Below, piece by piece: positions 8,753 to 17,933 of a DNA stretch of 64,000 nt (position 1 is its first letter; every line of letters begins with the position of its first letter). The translations under genes were made by a program, and so were the position numbers. The DNA comes from Longimycelium tulufanense (GTDB taxonomy: Bacteria; Actinomycetota; Actinomycetes; Mycobacteriales; Pseudonocardiaceae), in NCBI RefSeq assembly GCF_014645795.1, contig NZ_BMMK01000016.1, forward strand, positions 30,928 through 94,927. Reading direction: 5' to 3'. The notes under the pieces were generated by a model. The model had not been told where the DNA came from and did not search any database. It saw nothing but the letters and a program-made list of their open reading frames with translations.

Positions 8753-10063
8753 ATGGGCCTGAACCTTGCTCTGTTCTGGGAGCGCCCCGACATCCGCGAC
8801 GCACTGGCGGCTCGGGACGTGGGCACCGTCTTCCGCGCCTTGGCGGCCGCAGGACTGCCCCAGCGCGACATCGCCACACTCACCGGAGTGGCCCAGTCAT
8901 CGGTGTCCGAGATCGTCACCGGCACCCGCAAGGTCCAGGCATACGACCTGCTCGACCGCATCGCTACCGGCCTCGGGATCCCTCGTGCTTACATGGGTCT
9001 CGCCTATTCCCCTGGCTGCGGACCATGTCCGCAGGACGAGGAGGACGAGGATGTGAAGCGACGACGGTTCCTCGCGCATGCGGGTCGAATCGTCCTCGGC
9101 GTGGCCGTTTTCGGTGAGGTCGACGCCAGTTTCCAGCCGCGCATTCCCTGTGCCCCGGTTCCGGACCGTGTCGGCATGGCCGATGTACAGCAGATCGAGG
9201 CAGCCACCGCGAGGCTCCACTCCTTGGCCGGCCAGCATGGCGGCGAGCTTGTCCTCCCCGCGCTCCGGGCGCAGGGTGCCTGGGCAGAGCAACTGCTCTG
9301 GGCCAGTACCAGTGACCCGGTCCGCCGCGCGCTGCTCGGCTCGCTCGCCCGACTCCAGGAGAAGACCGCAGAAGCCGCATTCGATGCGGGCTCGCGAGAC
9401 ACTGCTCGCGACCACCTGCTCAAGGGGATGGAACACGCCAAGGCAGGCGAACACCCCGCACTCCAAGCGCATCTCCTCTACACCGCTGGCCGCGTGGAGA
9501 CGCATTACGGCGCTCCTGACGCAGCGTTGCAGCTCTACCAACTCGCCCACGTGCCGGCCATGGGCGCCCGCATGCCGCTGCTACTCGCTCTCCTCGAGAT
9601 CAACCAGGCCCGTGCCTATGCCCAACTCCACGCCCGAGATGCCGCCCTCCGCGCGATCGACAACGCCCGAGAGCACTTCGAGCGGGCCACCCCGGACAAC
9701 ACACCCCGCTGGATGCGCTTCGGGCTCCCCCAACTGGCCGTGGCCGAAGGACTGGCCTGGGCTCACCTCGGCAACGAAGACCGTGCCATCATCGCGCTCC
9801 GCGCCTGCCTGAGCAGCAAGAACCAAACGAACGTGCGCCGCAACAGCATCGATCTCACCGAACTGGCCGCCGCGCACCTGCGCAATGGTGACATCGGCGA
9901 GGGCAGCCGCCTGGGTATGAAGGCCCTCGACCTTGCCGGGACGCTCCGTTCCCAGCGCACCCGGGATCGGCTCGTGCCGCTTCAGCGCGCCGCGCTGCGC
10001 TCCGGGCGAGCCGCGAAAGACCTCGCCGAGCGGGTCGGCCTTGCCCGGCAACGCCCCGCCTGA
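8753..10063 (+). CDS. XRE-type regulator with TPR-like C-terminal region
   Basis: A 436-residue protein. The N-terminal 80 residues form a helix-turn-helix (LPQRDIATLTGVAQSSVSEI, then a conserved KVQAYDLLDRIATGLGIP), followed by an acidic/cysteine linker and a long helical region of TPR-like repeats (for example GRVETHYGAPDAALQLYQLA). The architecture is common in actinomycetes, where such proteins often sit beside accessory or differentiation genes. The codon use and base composition here are less GC-extreme than the flanks, which suggests relatively recent acquisition. The target is unknown. Confidence 0.8.
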   Translation: MGLNLALFWERPDIRDALAARDVGTVFRALAAAGLPQRDIATLTGVAQSSVSEIVTGTRKVQAYDLLDRIATGLGIPRAYMGLAYSPGCGPCPQDEEDEDVKRRRFLAHAGRIVLGVAVFGEVDASFQPRIPCAPVPDRVGMADVQQIEAATARLHSLAGQHGGELVLPALRAQGAWAEQLLWASTSDPVRRALLGSLARLQEKTAEAAFDAGSRDTARDHLLKGMEHAKAGEHPALQAHLLYTAGRVETHYGAPDAALQLYQLAHVPAMGARMPLLLALLEINQARAYAQLHARDAALRAIDNAREHFERATPDNTPRWMRFGLPQLAVAEGLAWAHLGNEDRAIIALRACLSSKNQTNVRRNSIDLTELAAAHLRNGDIGEGSRLGMKALDLAGTLRSQRTRDRLVPLQRAALRSGRAAKDLAERVGLARQRPA

Positions 10064-10073
10064 ACCGGGTTCC

Positions 10074-10114
10074 CGAGGCCCCTCGCCCGTCCCCCACGCG
10101 GACGAGGGGCCTCG
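10074..10114 (+). terminator. Hairpin terminator after the XRE/TPR regulator
   Basis: A perfect 12-bp stem (CGAGGCCCCTCG, 10074-10085, with 10103-10114) begins 10 bp after the stop codon. No T tract follows. Confidence 0.7.
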
Positions 10115-10300
10115 CCGTACCTGAAGGTCGAATCGTTCAGTGGTCGCCGTGGTGCGACCGACATCGAGCAGTGGTTCGAGCGAGTCGATCAGCTTGAGCG
10201 AAGAAAGCTGTCACGGAGCGTGCGCGACTGGTGTCCGTTCCGTCGACATCGCGCGCGCCACACTGGAACCAGTCCCACGACCGAAGGCGGGAGCAGTCTC

Positions 10301-10887
10301 GTGACGAGTGCACACCAGCATCGGCCCCGCGGCCGGCTCACGGTCGATGAGTGGGAGAAACTGCCCCACGACCCAGATGGGCCGCGCGTCGAGCTGATCG
10401 ACGGAGTGCTCCGCGTGTCGCCAGCACCCAGCTACGCCCATCAAGCCATCGGTGACGAGCTTCGGACCGTCCTCGCCACGGCTCTGCGTGAACATGGTCG
10501 TCACGATCTGCGCGCAGGTACCGCCGTCGGCGCCAAGATCGCTACGTTACATGGGTATATCCCTGATGTTCTCGTCCTTCGTAGGCAAAGGGACGGCACA
10601 GTGGCCGTCGTAGCCAGGGACCTCGTTCTTGCTGTCGAGATTGTCAGCCCGCGCAGCCGCAAACAGGACCTTATGATCAAACCCACTGCCTATGCGGAGG
10701 CGGGTGTTCCCCACTTCTGGCGAGTTGAGCCCAGCCGTGGAACTCCCCCGACCGTCCACTGCTTCGAGTTGGACGGTGACGGTACCTACGTCGAGCAGGC
10801 CCTGGCCGGTCTGGGGGAGCCGCCCTGGTCAAGATCGACGGTGTGCCGGTCTGGCTCGATCCCGACGAACTCTACGCTCAGATCTGA
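10301..10887 (+). pseudogene. Uma2-family (DUF820) endonuclease-like gene, frameshifted near its 3' end
   Basis: A GTG at 10301 after GGGAG opens a PD-(D/E)XK-like Uma2 protein: LTVDEWEKLPHDPDG, RVELIDGVLRVSPAPSYAHQ, YIPDVLVLRRQ and LAVEIVSPRSRKQDL are the family landmarks. Around 10817-10828 the reading frame breaks. The expected ending VKIDGVPVWLDPDELYAQI is present in the next frame (from 10828) and stops at 10887. One missing base in the GGGGGAGCCGCCC tract would restore a gene of about 195 residues. The catalytic core lies before the break, so the product could be C-terminally altered rather than dead. A sequencing error is possible. Confidence 0.75.
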
Positions 10888-11034
10888 GCCCTCAGTGCAA
10901 ATCGCGCAAAGAATGATCTCATCGGACACCGACAACCCGGGCACGGTTTTTCCGCCGAGCAGCCGAGCAGTAATCCGGCAACCATCGCCAGTGGCAACGG
11001 CGTGCACATCGGTCGCGCGGGGTACCCCTCCACC

Positions 11035-11322
11035 ATGGCCAGGGACCGGCGGCGCAGGCCGACCCGCGAGGAGTACCAGCGCGGGCTGTACGGCTACCAC
11101 GACCCCACCGCCGGGTTCGGCGGCGCGCCTCCGGCGCTCAGCGCCCTGACCCTGCGGCTGTGGCTCGCCGGCATCGGGGTGGTGGTCTGGACCCTGGCCG
11201 CGATCTTCGCCTACACCCTCGGCATCCGCTGGCTGGCCGTGATCATGGCCGTGCTGGCCGTGGTGGGGATCGTCGACTTCGCATGGGTCTCGCACCGGAA
11301 ACGCCGCGGCGAGCCCGGGTGA
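11035..11322 (+). CDS. Small conserved-looking membrane protein
   Basis: A 95-residue protein. The basic, polar N-terminus (RREEYQRGLYGYHDP-like) is followed by two closely spaced hydrophobic helices (LWLAGIGVVVWTLAAIFAY and WLAVIMAVLAVVGIVDFAWV) and a short basic tail. The composition and compact two-helix layout fit the small uncharacterised actinobacterial membrane families. It has no close partner gene: Uma2 lies upstream and the DsbA module is 500 bp downstream. Function not recognised. Confidence 0.62.
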   Translation: MARDRRRRPTREEYQRGLYGYHDPTAGFGGAPPALSALTLRLWLAGIGVVVWTLAAIFAYTLGIRWLAVIMAVLAVVGIVDFAWVSHRKRRGEPG

Positions 11323-11824
11323 GGAAACTCCGCGTCGACCGCGGGCGCCGTGGCCGCGGTCGGTGCAGCAGCGGCCGGGCACAGCGTCGGTTGTGCCCGG
11401 CAGGGGATGCCGCTGCTGCGTGGTGGAGGCGGTCTCCTACCGTCTCTTCCCTTACCGCCCCGGTGCCCTCGAACCGGGTGCAAAGACGGTAGGGAGCGAA
11501 CAAGGGGCAGCAGTACCGTCTTGCGTCGGGTCAGCACCCCAACTTTCGTAGGGCGGAATACAGGGAATTGGCGACACCGGCCTGCCCTCCCGCCCGGCGC
11601 GGCTCCCTGCGCTCACCCAGAACACCCTTACCTACCTGGGAAAGACGCGGCCTCGCCACGAAGCGGGCGGTCCCGGTGTCAGCACCATAGCCGATCCGGC
11701 ATCCGGTTGATCTTCCGGGTCCCCGGGGTGGGACAACTCACCCCGACGGATCACCACCGGTACCGAGCGTTGGTGGTCCTACTACCGTGGTGACCGTCTG
11801 GCGCGATCGCGATGAGTGGGAGAA
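11323..11824. other. 502-bp non-coding stretch before the dsbA-like gene
   Basis: No convincing gene is seen. It holds an imperfect inverted repeat, CTCCTACCGTCT (11434-11445) and AGACGGTAGGGAG (11484-11496), with one bulged base and 38 bp between the arms. This could be a terminator for the upstream gene or an operator for the redox module. The promoter of the dsbA-like gene should lie in the last 100 bp. Confidence 0.5.
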
Positions 11825-12568
11825 ATGAGTTCACAGGGCAACAGACGGAACGAGACGTGGCGCTGGCTGGTGCCGGCCCTGATCGTGGTCGTCGCGGTGA
11901 CACTGGCCTACCTGGGTGCCAACCGGGGCGCCCAGGACGACACCCGGCAGGCAGCCCCCCACCAGGCCGCCGGGCAAACGGAGGCCAGCGGCTCGTCCCG
12001 GCCCGGCGAGGGCCCGGTCAAGGGCCTCGCCCGACGGGACGCCAACGACCCGTATGCCCTGGGCAAGGTGGATGCCCCGGTGGTGCTGGTCGAGTACGCC
12101 GACTACCGCTGCCCGTTCTGCGCGAAGTTCAGCACCGACACCAAGCCGGAGCTGATCAAGCGGTACGTCGACAGCGGCGTGCTGCGCATCGAGTGGCGGG
12201 ACATGCCGATCTTCGGTGCGGAGTCGGAGACCGCCGCGGTCGCCGCCCGCGCCGCCGGCAAGCAGGGCAAGTTCTGGGAGTTCCACAACCTCGCCTACGC
12301 CGAGGCCCCGCGGTCCGGGCACGCCAGCTTCCCCAAGGAGCGGCTCCTCGAGCTGGCCGGCAAGATCGGCGTCGGCGACATGGCCCGGTTCGAGGCCGAC
12401 CTGGCCGACCCCGAGCTGCGCGCCGGTGTCCGCGCCGACGCCGCCGAGGGCCACCGGATCGGGGTCGCCAGCACGCCGACGTTCCTGGTCAACGGCCACC
12501 CGCTGCTCGGTGCCCAGCCGCTGGAGGAGTTCGTCGCACTCATCGAGCAGACCCGGGGCGGTCGGTGA
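11825..12568 (+). CDS. Membrane-anchored DsbA-family thiol oxidoreductase
   Basis: A 247-residue protein. An N-terminal transmembrane anchor (about residues 14-31) is followed by a Pro/Gln-rich linker and an extracytoplasmic thioredoxin fold. The redox motif is C96-P-F-C99 in YADYRCPFCAKF, and the cis-proline loop is ASTPTFLVNG. It is expected to form or shuffle disulfides in exported proteins. A GTG nine bases upstream in frame is an alternative start; the ATG at 11825 is used because the GGGAG lies just before it, although the spacing is short. The stop overlaps the GTG of the CcdA-like gene, so they are coupled as an oxidoreductase and its electron-transfer partner. Confidence 0.9.
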   Translation: MSSQGNRRNETWRWLVPALIVVVAVTLAYLGANRGAQDDTRQAAPHQAAGQTEASGSSRPGEGPVKGLARRDANDPYALGKVDAPVVLVEYADYRCPFCAKFSTDTKPELIKRYVDSGVLRIEWRDMPIFGAESETAAVAARAAGKQGKFWEFHNLAYAEAPRSGHASFPKERLLELAGKIGVGDMARFEADLADPELRAGVRADAAEGHRIGVASTPTFLVNGHPLLGAQPLEEFVALIEQTRGGR

Positions 12569-13455
12569 CCGGCATCGGTTACCTGGGGGCGTTCCTGGGC
12601 GGCGTGCTGGCCCTGGTGAGCCCCTGCTCCGCGTTGCTGCTGCCGGCCTTCTTCGCCTACGCCTTCGACCGGCCGGGCCGGCTGGCCGCACGCACGGGGA
12701 TCTTCTACCTCGGCCTGGCCACCACGCTGGTGCCGATGGGCGCGGCCGCCTCGCTGGTCGGCGGGCTGCTCAACACCCACCGCGACCAGGTGGTGCTGGT
12801 CGGCGGCCTGCTGCTCGTCGGTTTCGGCGTGCTCCAGATCGCCGGTCGCGGCTTCGGCTCCGGCGCGGCGCAGCGGCTGGCCGGCCGGGTGCGCATCTCG
12901 TCGGCCGCCTCGGTGTTCGCGCTGGGCGCGGTGTACGGGCTGGCCGGCTTCTGCTCCGGACCGGTCCTGGGCAGCGTGCTCACCATCTCGGCCGCCGGCG
13001 GTGACCCGGCCTACGGCGCCACGCTGCTCGCGATCTACGCGCTGGGCATGGTCGTGCCGCTGTTCGGACTCGCCGCGCTGTGGGATCGCTTCGACCTCGG
13101 CCGCAAGGGCTGGTTGCGCGGGCGCGAGCTCCGGCTCGGCCCGCTGCGCACACACAGCACCTCGCTCGCGTCGGGGCTGCTGTTCATCGCCATCGGTCTG
13201 GTGTTCCTGCTGACCGACGGCACAGGGGGACTGGGCGGGCTGTTCGACGTCGACCAGCAGTACGCCGCCCAGCTGTGGGTGCGTCGGGTGGCCGAGGCGG
13301 TGCCGCAGACGGCGGTGCTGCTGACCATCGCGGTGATCGCCGCGGTGGTCACCGTGCTGCGGCTGCGTCGCCGGCGGCCGAGCCACGCCGACGAGGACAC
13401 GACGGGGGAGACACCTGCGGCGCCACACCGGGAGCACGCCAGTTCCCGGGACTGA
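12565..13455 (+). CDS. CcdA/DsbD-like transmembrane electron carrier
   Basis: A 296-residue polytopic protein with about seven hydrophobic helices. The two membrane cysteines that define the family are Cys21 (ALVSPCSALLLP) and Cys130 (GLAGFCSGPVLG); proline and glycine around them are conserved. It should pass reducing equivalents from cytosolic thioredoxin across the membrane. The GTG start overlaps the dsbA-like stop (GTGA). A hydrophilic C-terminal tail of about 35 residues follows the last helix. No ResB/ResC cytochrome-maturation genes are adjacent, so service to the DsbA-like partner is the likely role. Confidence 0.88.
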   Translation: MTGIGYLGAFLGGVLALVSPCSALLLPAFFAYAFDRPGRLAARTGIFYLGLATTLVPMGAAASLVGGLLNTHRDQVVLVGGLLLVGFGVLQIAGRGFGSGAAQRLAGRVRISSAASVFALGAVYGLAGFCSGPVLGSVLTISAAGGDPAYGATLLAIYALGMVVPLFGLAALWDRFDLGRKGWLRGRELRLGPLRTHSTSLASGLLFIAIGLVFLLTDGTGGLGGLFDVDQQYAAQLWVRRVAEAVPQTAVLLTIAVIAAVVTVLRLRRRRPSHADEDTTGETPAAPHREHASSRD

Positions 13456-13508
13456 GCAGCCGTAGTCCACAACAGCCGACCATCCCCGACCTCCGAAAGA
13501 GGACGACC

Positions 13509-14714
13509 GTGCCCCGCTACCGCCTGGTGATCGGTGCCCTGCTCACCGCGCTGTCCGCAAGCTGCGGCCACCCGAGCACACCCGAGAACACCCCGGCCGC
13601 GGTGGTCGCCGAACCCACCCCGCCCCCGTCCGTGGCCACCGCCGCCGTCCCGGCGACCCTGCGCCCCGACCCGCTGTGGCAGGCGCCCTTCTCCAGCCCG
13701 CCCCGGGCCGTCGACGACATGTTCGTCGGCCTGATCCACCCCACCCCTGCCGAGCCCAAGCTGACGGTCGCCGGCGTCGACGCCGAAGGGCGCACCAGAT
13801 GGGTCGTGCACACCAACCCCAGCTGCGCCAACTTCGGCATCAGCCGGGCCGGTGACCGCAACGTGGTGGTCGTGCTCGACCAGGAGCCCGGCCGGTCCGG
13901 CGACGTGGTCGCACACACCGTGGCCAGCGGCTACGACGCCGAGGACGGCACCCGCGTCTGGGGGCCCGTGCAGGTGCCCGGCCAGCTGGTCGGCCCGGGC
14001 CTGTTGGTGAGCAGGGGCGGCGGGCCGGACGGCCCCCGGGCCGCTCTCGACAGCCACAGCGGGCGCGTCGTGGTGGAATCCCAGCCGGGCACGACGGTGC
14101 TGCAGGAGTACAACGGCACCGTGCTGGTCGATCGGGAGCGGAAGCTGCTCGCCATCGACGCGCGCGACGGTGCGGAACGGTGGGGACCCGCCGCTCTGCT
14201 GGCACCGGACAGCGTGGCCGGGCAGGACGCCCGCCCCCGCTATCGATCCGCCGCCTCGGGCGATCCCCGGCTGTTCTTCGTCGAGTGGGTTGTCGGTGAC
14301 GACGACCGGGTGGTCGGCCACAGCATCCACGACATGCACACCGGAGCCCTGGTCACCGATGTGCCCGAAGGAGGCGGTGATGCCATGGCCGTCGCCGACC
14401 GCGCCACCAACAAGGTCGTGGTGTACGGGATTTCCGGCACCGGCACGGTGTTCGGCGTGGACCGCGCCTCGCGGGACCTGCTGTGGCGACGACCGGTCGA
14501 CCCCGAGCCGGTGACCTTCTCCTTCGCCTCCCAGGGAATCGCCTACGGCACCACCGGTAGCCGGGCGGTGGCCGTTGACGAGCGGTCCGGCGAGGTCCGC
14601 GCCGAAGGCACCTGGGCGCCGCCGGTGGCGGCCACACGCTCCGGCATCACCCTCGTTCCGGTGCCCGGCGGCAAGCCCGACGAAACGCGGTTCGTGGCCT
14701 TCGAGAAGCGCTAG
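13509..14714 (+). CDS. Exported beta-propeller (PQQ-like repeat) protein, possible lipoprotein
   Basis: A 401-residue protein starting at a GTG after a weak purine tract. The N-terminal signal sequence ends in LLTALSASCGHPS, a possible but non-ideal lipobox (Ser-Ala-Ser before Cys). A Pro/Thr-rich linker leads to repeats of the PQQ/WD40-like type (VAGVDAEGRTRWVV, YDAEDGTRVWGPV, IDARDGAERWGP, VDRASRDLLWRRP, VDERSGEVRAEG). No catalytic residues are apparent. It follows the ccdA-like gene by 53 bp on the same strand and probably belongs to the same operon. It may be a substrate or scaffold for the thiol enzymes, though it has few cysteines. Confidence 0.72.
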   Translation: MPRYRLVIGALLTALSASCGHPSTPENTPAAVVAEPTPPPSVATAAVPATLRPDPLWQAPFSSPPRAVDDMFVGLIHPTPAEPKLTVAGVDAEGRTRWVVHTNPSCANFGISRAGDRNVVVVLDQEPGRSGDVVAHTVASGYDAEDGTRVWGPVQVPGQLVGPGLLVSRGGGPDGPRAALDSHSGRVVVESQPGTTVLQEYNGTVLVDRERKLLAIDARDGAERWGPAALLAPDSVAGQDARPRYRSAASGDPRLFFVEWVVGDDDRVVGHSIHDMHTGALVTDVPEGGGDAMAVADRATNKVVVYGISGTGTVFGVDRASRDLLWRRPVDPEPVTFSFASQGIAYGTTGSRAVAVDERSGEVRAEGTWAPPVAATRSGITLVPVPGGKPDETRFVAFEKR

Positions 14715-14754
14715 TGGCCCTTCGGGGACAGGACGGTGCGCCCAGCACGATGTC

Positions 14755-16056
14755 CTAGCCGGGTAGCGGGACCCGGAGCGCGCGCTCGGCGACCCACCGC
14801 AGGCTCGCGTCGTCCGGGCTCGACGAGTCCGCCAGCCACACCGCCTGCGCCACCCGCACGTGCTCCCCGTCGCGGGTCACCACGAACGCGGCGTCGGAGA
14901 ACGAGCGCGGGCCAGCCGGCCACCCGTAGCCCTCGCGCACCAGGTCGACGATCCCGCCACCCCCGGGCACCGCCAGCACCTTGCGGAACTCCTCGGCCGC
15001 CGTGGCGTTGGCGAAACCCAGCACCGCCACGGACACCCCGGCCCGCCCCGCCGGACCGGTCGCCTCGAGCAGGCCGCGCACCATGCCCACGCACCGGTTC
15101 CCGGCCAGCCACACCTGCACATCGCCATAGGCGTGGCCGGCGCACTCGTCGTCGCGCACCGAGGAGTGCCGCACGAACCGGACACCGTCCACAGTGGACT
15201 CGTTGGCCGTGGGGGTGGCGGCGGCGTTCTGTTGCTGGTTCTCCCCGCGCGCGGTGGTCACGGCGAACACGAGCACGGCCGCCAGCAACACGCCGGCCGC
15301 GCCGAGCATCGTCACCGGCATCCAGCGGGGCACCACGCGCCCCGTCCCGGGCGTGGGCGTGGGCACCGGCAGTTCGGCGACGCGGGGGATCATCAGCGTG
15401 CTGGCGGTGGCCAGGGTGGGGCTCACGCAGTCCGGGAACCCCTCGGCGGTCAGCTCGGCGACGCGGACCGCATCCGCCGGGGCACCGAGGATGTTCAGGA
15501 TGTGCTGCACCTCTTCCACGTTGCACGGGTGATCCGCCGTGGCCAGCTCACGCGCGGCGGCCATCAGCGACGGCGCGGTGGGATGGAGCACGCGCAGCCC
15601 GCGAAGCAGGTCCGCGGTGGGCTGCACCACCTTTTCCACGTACGGGCCGACCGCCACCACGGTGCTCACGGGCAGCGGCTCGGCACCGGCGTCCTGCAGC
15701 AGTTGCGCGACGGCATTGGTCGCGGCGAGCGCCTCGCTGGCCGGATTCAGCACACCGTCCGGGCGCACCAGCTCCCACCCGTCCACCCGCCAGGTTCCGT
15801 GCAGCGGTGCGGACAACTTCAACGCCGGGTCCGGCAGGTCCACCCCGACCACGACGAGGATGCCGCGCGGGTGCACCAGGACGGCATCGAGCCGGCGGTC
15901 ACAGCCGCGCGGGGTACAGCCGAGCACCGCGACTCCGCCGAGCACGCCGTCGCCGGCGCCGCAGGCGGCCAGCACCCCACGCAGGTCCGCGCCGACGCCG
16001 GAGACCTCCGTCCCGAGTCGGACCAGCCGCACTCCTACCTCCCAGTGCTCGCGCAC
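14755..16056 (-). CDS. Single-pass membrane protein with NERD-like cytosolic part; function unknown
   Basis: A 433-residue protein. The N-terminal 230 residues look cytosolic, with a segment (RRLDAVLVHPRGILVVVGVD) reminiscent of NERD/nuclease-related folds. One transmembrane helix follows (about residues 250-272, MLGAAGVLLAAVLVFAVTTA), then a C-terminal extracytoplasmic domain of about 160 residues with a pair of cysteines (DDECAGHAYGD and AGNRCVGMVRG). It converges on the beta-propeller gene with only 40 bp between stops. Catalytic residues of a restriction-type fold are not obvious, so the nuclease resemblance is weak. Confidence 0.65.
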   Translation of the reverse strand: MREHWEVGVRLVRLGTEVSGVGADLRGVLAACGAGDGVLGGVAVLGCTPRGCDRRLDAVLVHPRGILVVVGVDLPDPALKLSAPLHGTWRVDGWELVRPDGVLNPASEALAATNAVAQLLQDAGAEPLPVSTVVAVGPYVEKVVQPTADLLRGLRVLHPTAPSLMAAARELATADHPCNVEEVQHILNILGAPADAVRVAELTAEGFPDCVSPTLATASTLMIPRVAELPVPTPTPGTGRVVPRWMPVTMLGAAGVLLAAVLVFAVTTARGENQQQNAAATPTANESTVDGVRFVRHSSVRDDECAGHAYGDVQVWLAGNRCVGMVRGLLEATGPAGRAGVSVAVLGFANATAAEEFRKVLAVPGGGGIVDLVREGYGWPAGPRSFSDAAFVVTRDGEHVRVAQAVWLADSSSPDDASLRWVAERALRVPLPG

Positions 16057-16667
16057 GCAACCGTTGGCCGGGCAGTTCCTCCCGCGGCGTGGTTCGCGGG
16101 TGTTCCGCCCGTCAAGCCGGAATTGTCGGCCGGAACCGTAGCGCCACGGGGACGGGTGCGGTGCCGGTGGCCGGTAGCTCTCACCCGGAGTGACCTATGT
16201 CATTCTTCAGGGTGCCACCCATTATCGGGCACGGGTGGGGCGTCCTGACTTCGCGTGGTGTTCTGGATCGTGCTGACCGGGTCGGGTGGGCTGGTATCGC
16301 ACGGTCGGGTGTAACTCAACTGTCCGGTGTGGACAACGGCGCGTCGCCTTGCGCCATACCACGTGCCGCCGGGTGGCACCCGACGGCCGGGCAAGTGCAC
16401 CGGAGTGGAGGAAGGCACGACCCGGGGCGGTGTCACGGGGTGCGACCACCCACAGAGAGCAACCGTGATCACGTCCTGTGATCACCACTCGTCGTCGTGC
16501 CGATGAACACGGTTGGTCACCGCCACGTTCGTGTGATGTTCGTTCTTGTGGCGGAATGCCCACCGGCACGGCAGAATTGCCGCACGGGTGATCGCTACCG
16601 GCATCGGCCACCGTGGCCGGCGAGGTCGTAGGGGAAGACGTCCCTCGTCGAGCAGCGGAGGTCAGCA
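16057..16667. other. 611-bp intergenic region between two divergent genes
   Basis: The reading frames here lack family features or coding-like composition. It contains two adjacent 8-bp palindromes at 16465-16485 and the promoter side of the DUF3145 gene, whose GTG start follows GGAGGT. A small inverted repeat CGGCA-GAAT-TGCCG lies near 16569-16582. Confidence 0.5.
16465..16485. promoter_or_regulatory. Tandem GTGATCAC palindromes
   Basis: Two copies of the perfect palindrome GTGATCAC (16465-16472 and 16478-16485) are spaced five bases apart, about 185 bp upstream of the DUF3145 start. Same-phase repeats of this sort often bind a dimeric regulator, but no regulator is known for this word. Confidence 0.35.
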
Positions 16668-17171
16668 GTGAGCACCCGTGGCAGCACCAGTGGCGTGGTC
16701 TACGTCCACTCGTCGCCGTCTGCGGTCTGTCCGCACGTCGAGTGGGCGATTTCGGGCACCCTGGGGGCTCGCGCGGAACTGCGTTGGACGGCGCAGCCCG
16801 CGGCCCCGGGGCAGTTGCGCACGGAGTGCGCCTGGACCGGTGACGCCGGCACCGCCGGCGAGTTGGCCCGCGCACTGCGCTCGTGGCCGATGCTCCGGTT
16901 CGAGATCACCGAGGACCCCAGCCCCGGGGTCGACGGGCAGCGGTTCTGCTACGTGCCCGGACTCGGGCTGTGGCGGGCACGGACCAGCGCCAACGGCGAC
17001 ATCGTGGTCACCGAGGACCAGCTGCGGTCCCTGGTGGACACCGCTCGGGGTGGCGAGCACTTCAGCCACCGGGTCCAGGAGCTGCTCGGCGCGGCCTGGG
17101 ACGACGCACTGGAACCGTTCCGGCGCGCCGGCGACGGCGCCCCGGTCACCTGGCTGCACCGGGTGGGCTGA
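16668..17171 (+). CDS. DUF3145 family protein
   Basis: A 167-residue protein that matches the actinobacterial DUF3145 family over its full length (start MSTRGSTSGVVYVHSSPSAV, then CPHVEWAISGTL, GTAGELARALRSWPMLRFE, FCYVPGLGLWRA and WDDALEPFR). The GTG start has GGAGGT six bases upstream. The family is nearly universal in actinobacteria and has no established biochemical role. No catalytic residues or membrane segments are visible; it should be cytosolic. It stands alone between unknown envelope genes. Confidence 0.88.
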   Translation: MSTRGSTSGVVYVHSSPSAVCPHVEWAISGTLGARAELRWTAQPAAPGQLRTECAWTGDAGTAGELARALRSWPMLRFEITEDPSPGVDGQRFCYVPGLGLWRARTSANGDIVVTEDQLRSLVDTARGGEHFSHRVQELLGAAWDDALEPFRRAGDGAPVTWLHRVG

Positions 17172-17265
17172 TCCCGGACCGCGAGGGCGTCCCGCGGCGT
17201 GTTCCGCGCCACCGGTACCCCGCCACCGGCGCCGCCGTCGCCGTGCCGTGTGGCACGCTCCTGAC

Positions 17266-17835
17266 GTGCGGATCAGGATGTCCTCGCAGACGCGGTGGCT
17301 GCTGCCCGTCGTCATGGCGGCAGCCCTGCTCGCGGTCAGCGGGGGACTCGCCGCACAGCAGCTGTACCGGATGGCGCGCGACCCGGTGGCCGTGGCCCCG
17401 TCGGGCGCCGATGATGCGGCCGACGCGGACGGCAACGCCAAGGTGCGGGTCAGCGCGGACACCTTCGCCCACCCCGACGGGCAGGAGGTACGCGACCTCG
17501 TACAGCGTTACGTCACGTCCCGGAACAGACAGGACTACGCGATGTGGCGCGACACCGTGACCACACGGGAGGCACGCTCCATGTCCGTGCAGCAGTGGCT
17601 CGCCGCCGTCGGCGGCATCCAGACCCACGATGTCGTCATCCGTCGCGTCGAGTCGGCACCGGGCCCCCACGGGCGCGTGCTGGTGACCTTCCGTGTCACC
17701 CAGCCCGGCAAGGACCCGTCCGCCCCCGCGGTCCTCTGTCACCGGTCGCGCGCGGTGTTCCCGCTGGCCACCGAGAACGGGAAGCTGCGGCTCGGCTCTC
17801 CCAGGTGGAACAACGTCGTGGAGGAGAGCTGCTGA
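17266..17835 (+). CDS. Membrane-anchored protein with SnoaL/NTF2-like outer domain (tentative)
   Basis: A protein of 185-189 residues: either the GTG at 17266 or the ATG at 17278 may be the start, and neither has a clear Shine-Dalgarno. An N-terminal hydrophobic helix (WLLPVVMAAALLAVSGGLAA) anchors an extracytoplasmic domain. That domain begins with EVRDLVQRYVTSRNRQDYAMWRD, a pattern seen in NTF2/SnoaL-like accessory domains such as those in Mce-associated proteins. No mce genes are nearby. The function is unknown. Confidence 0.68.
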   Translation: MRIRMSSQTRWLLPVVMAAALLAVSGGLAAQQLYRMARDPVAVAPSGADDAADADGNAKVRVSADTFAHPDGQEVRDLVQRYVTSRNRQDYAMWRDTVTTREARSMSVQQWLAAVGGIQTHDVVIRRVESAPGPHGRVLVTFRVTQPGKDPSAPAVLCHRSRAVFPLATENGKLRLGSPRWNNVVEESC

Positions 17836-17933
17836 GATCGCTGCCCGGGCAGCCACTGACACAGCGCCGTCCGCGACCGCGCCGCCTGCCCGGGTATCGG
17901 CGGCGATCCGCGCGACCACGACGCCCCGCCGGC

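Noticed and set aside
8753..11322. Toxin-antitoxin system or mobile element around the XRE and Uma2 genes
   Set aside because: No toxin-like small partner, integrase, transposase or flanking repeats are visible.
11812..12568. A single long gene covering the dsbA-like region in the ccdA frame
   Set aside because: In that frame the N-terminal 250 codons are Arg/Gly/Pro noise; the overlapping GTGA pair explains both genes.
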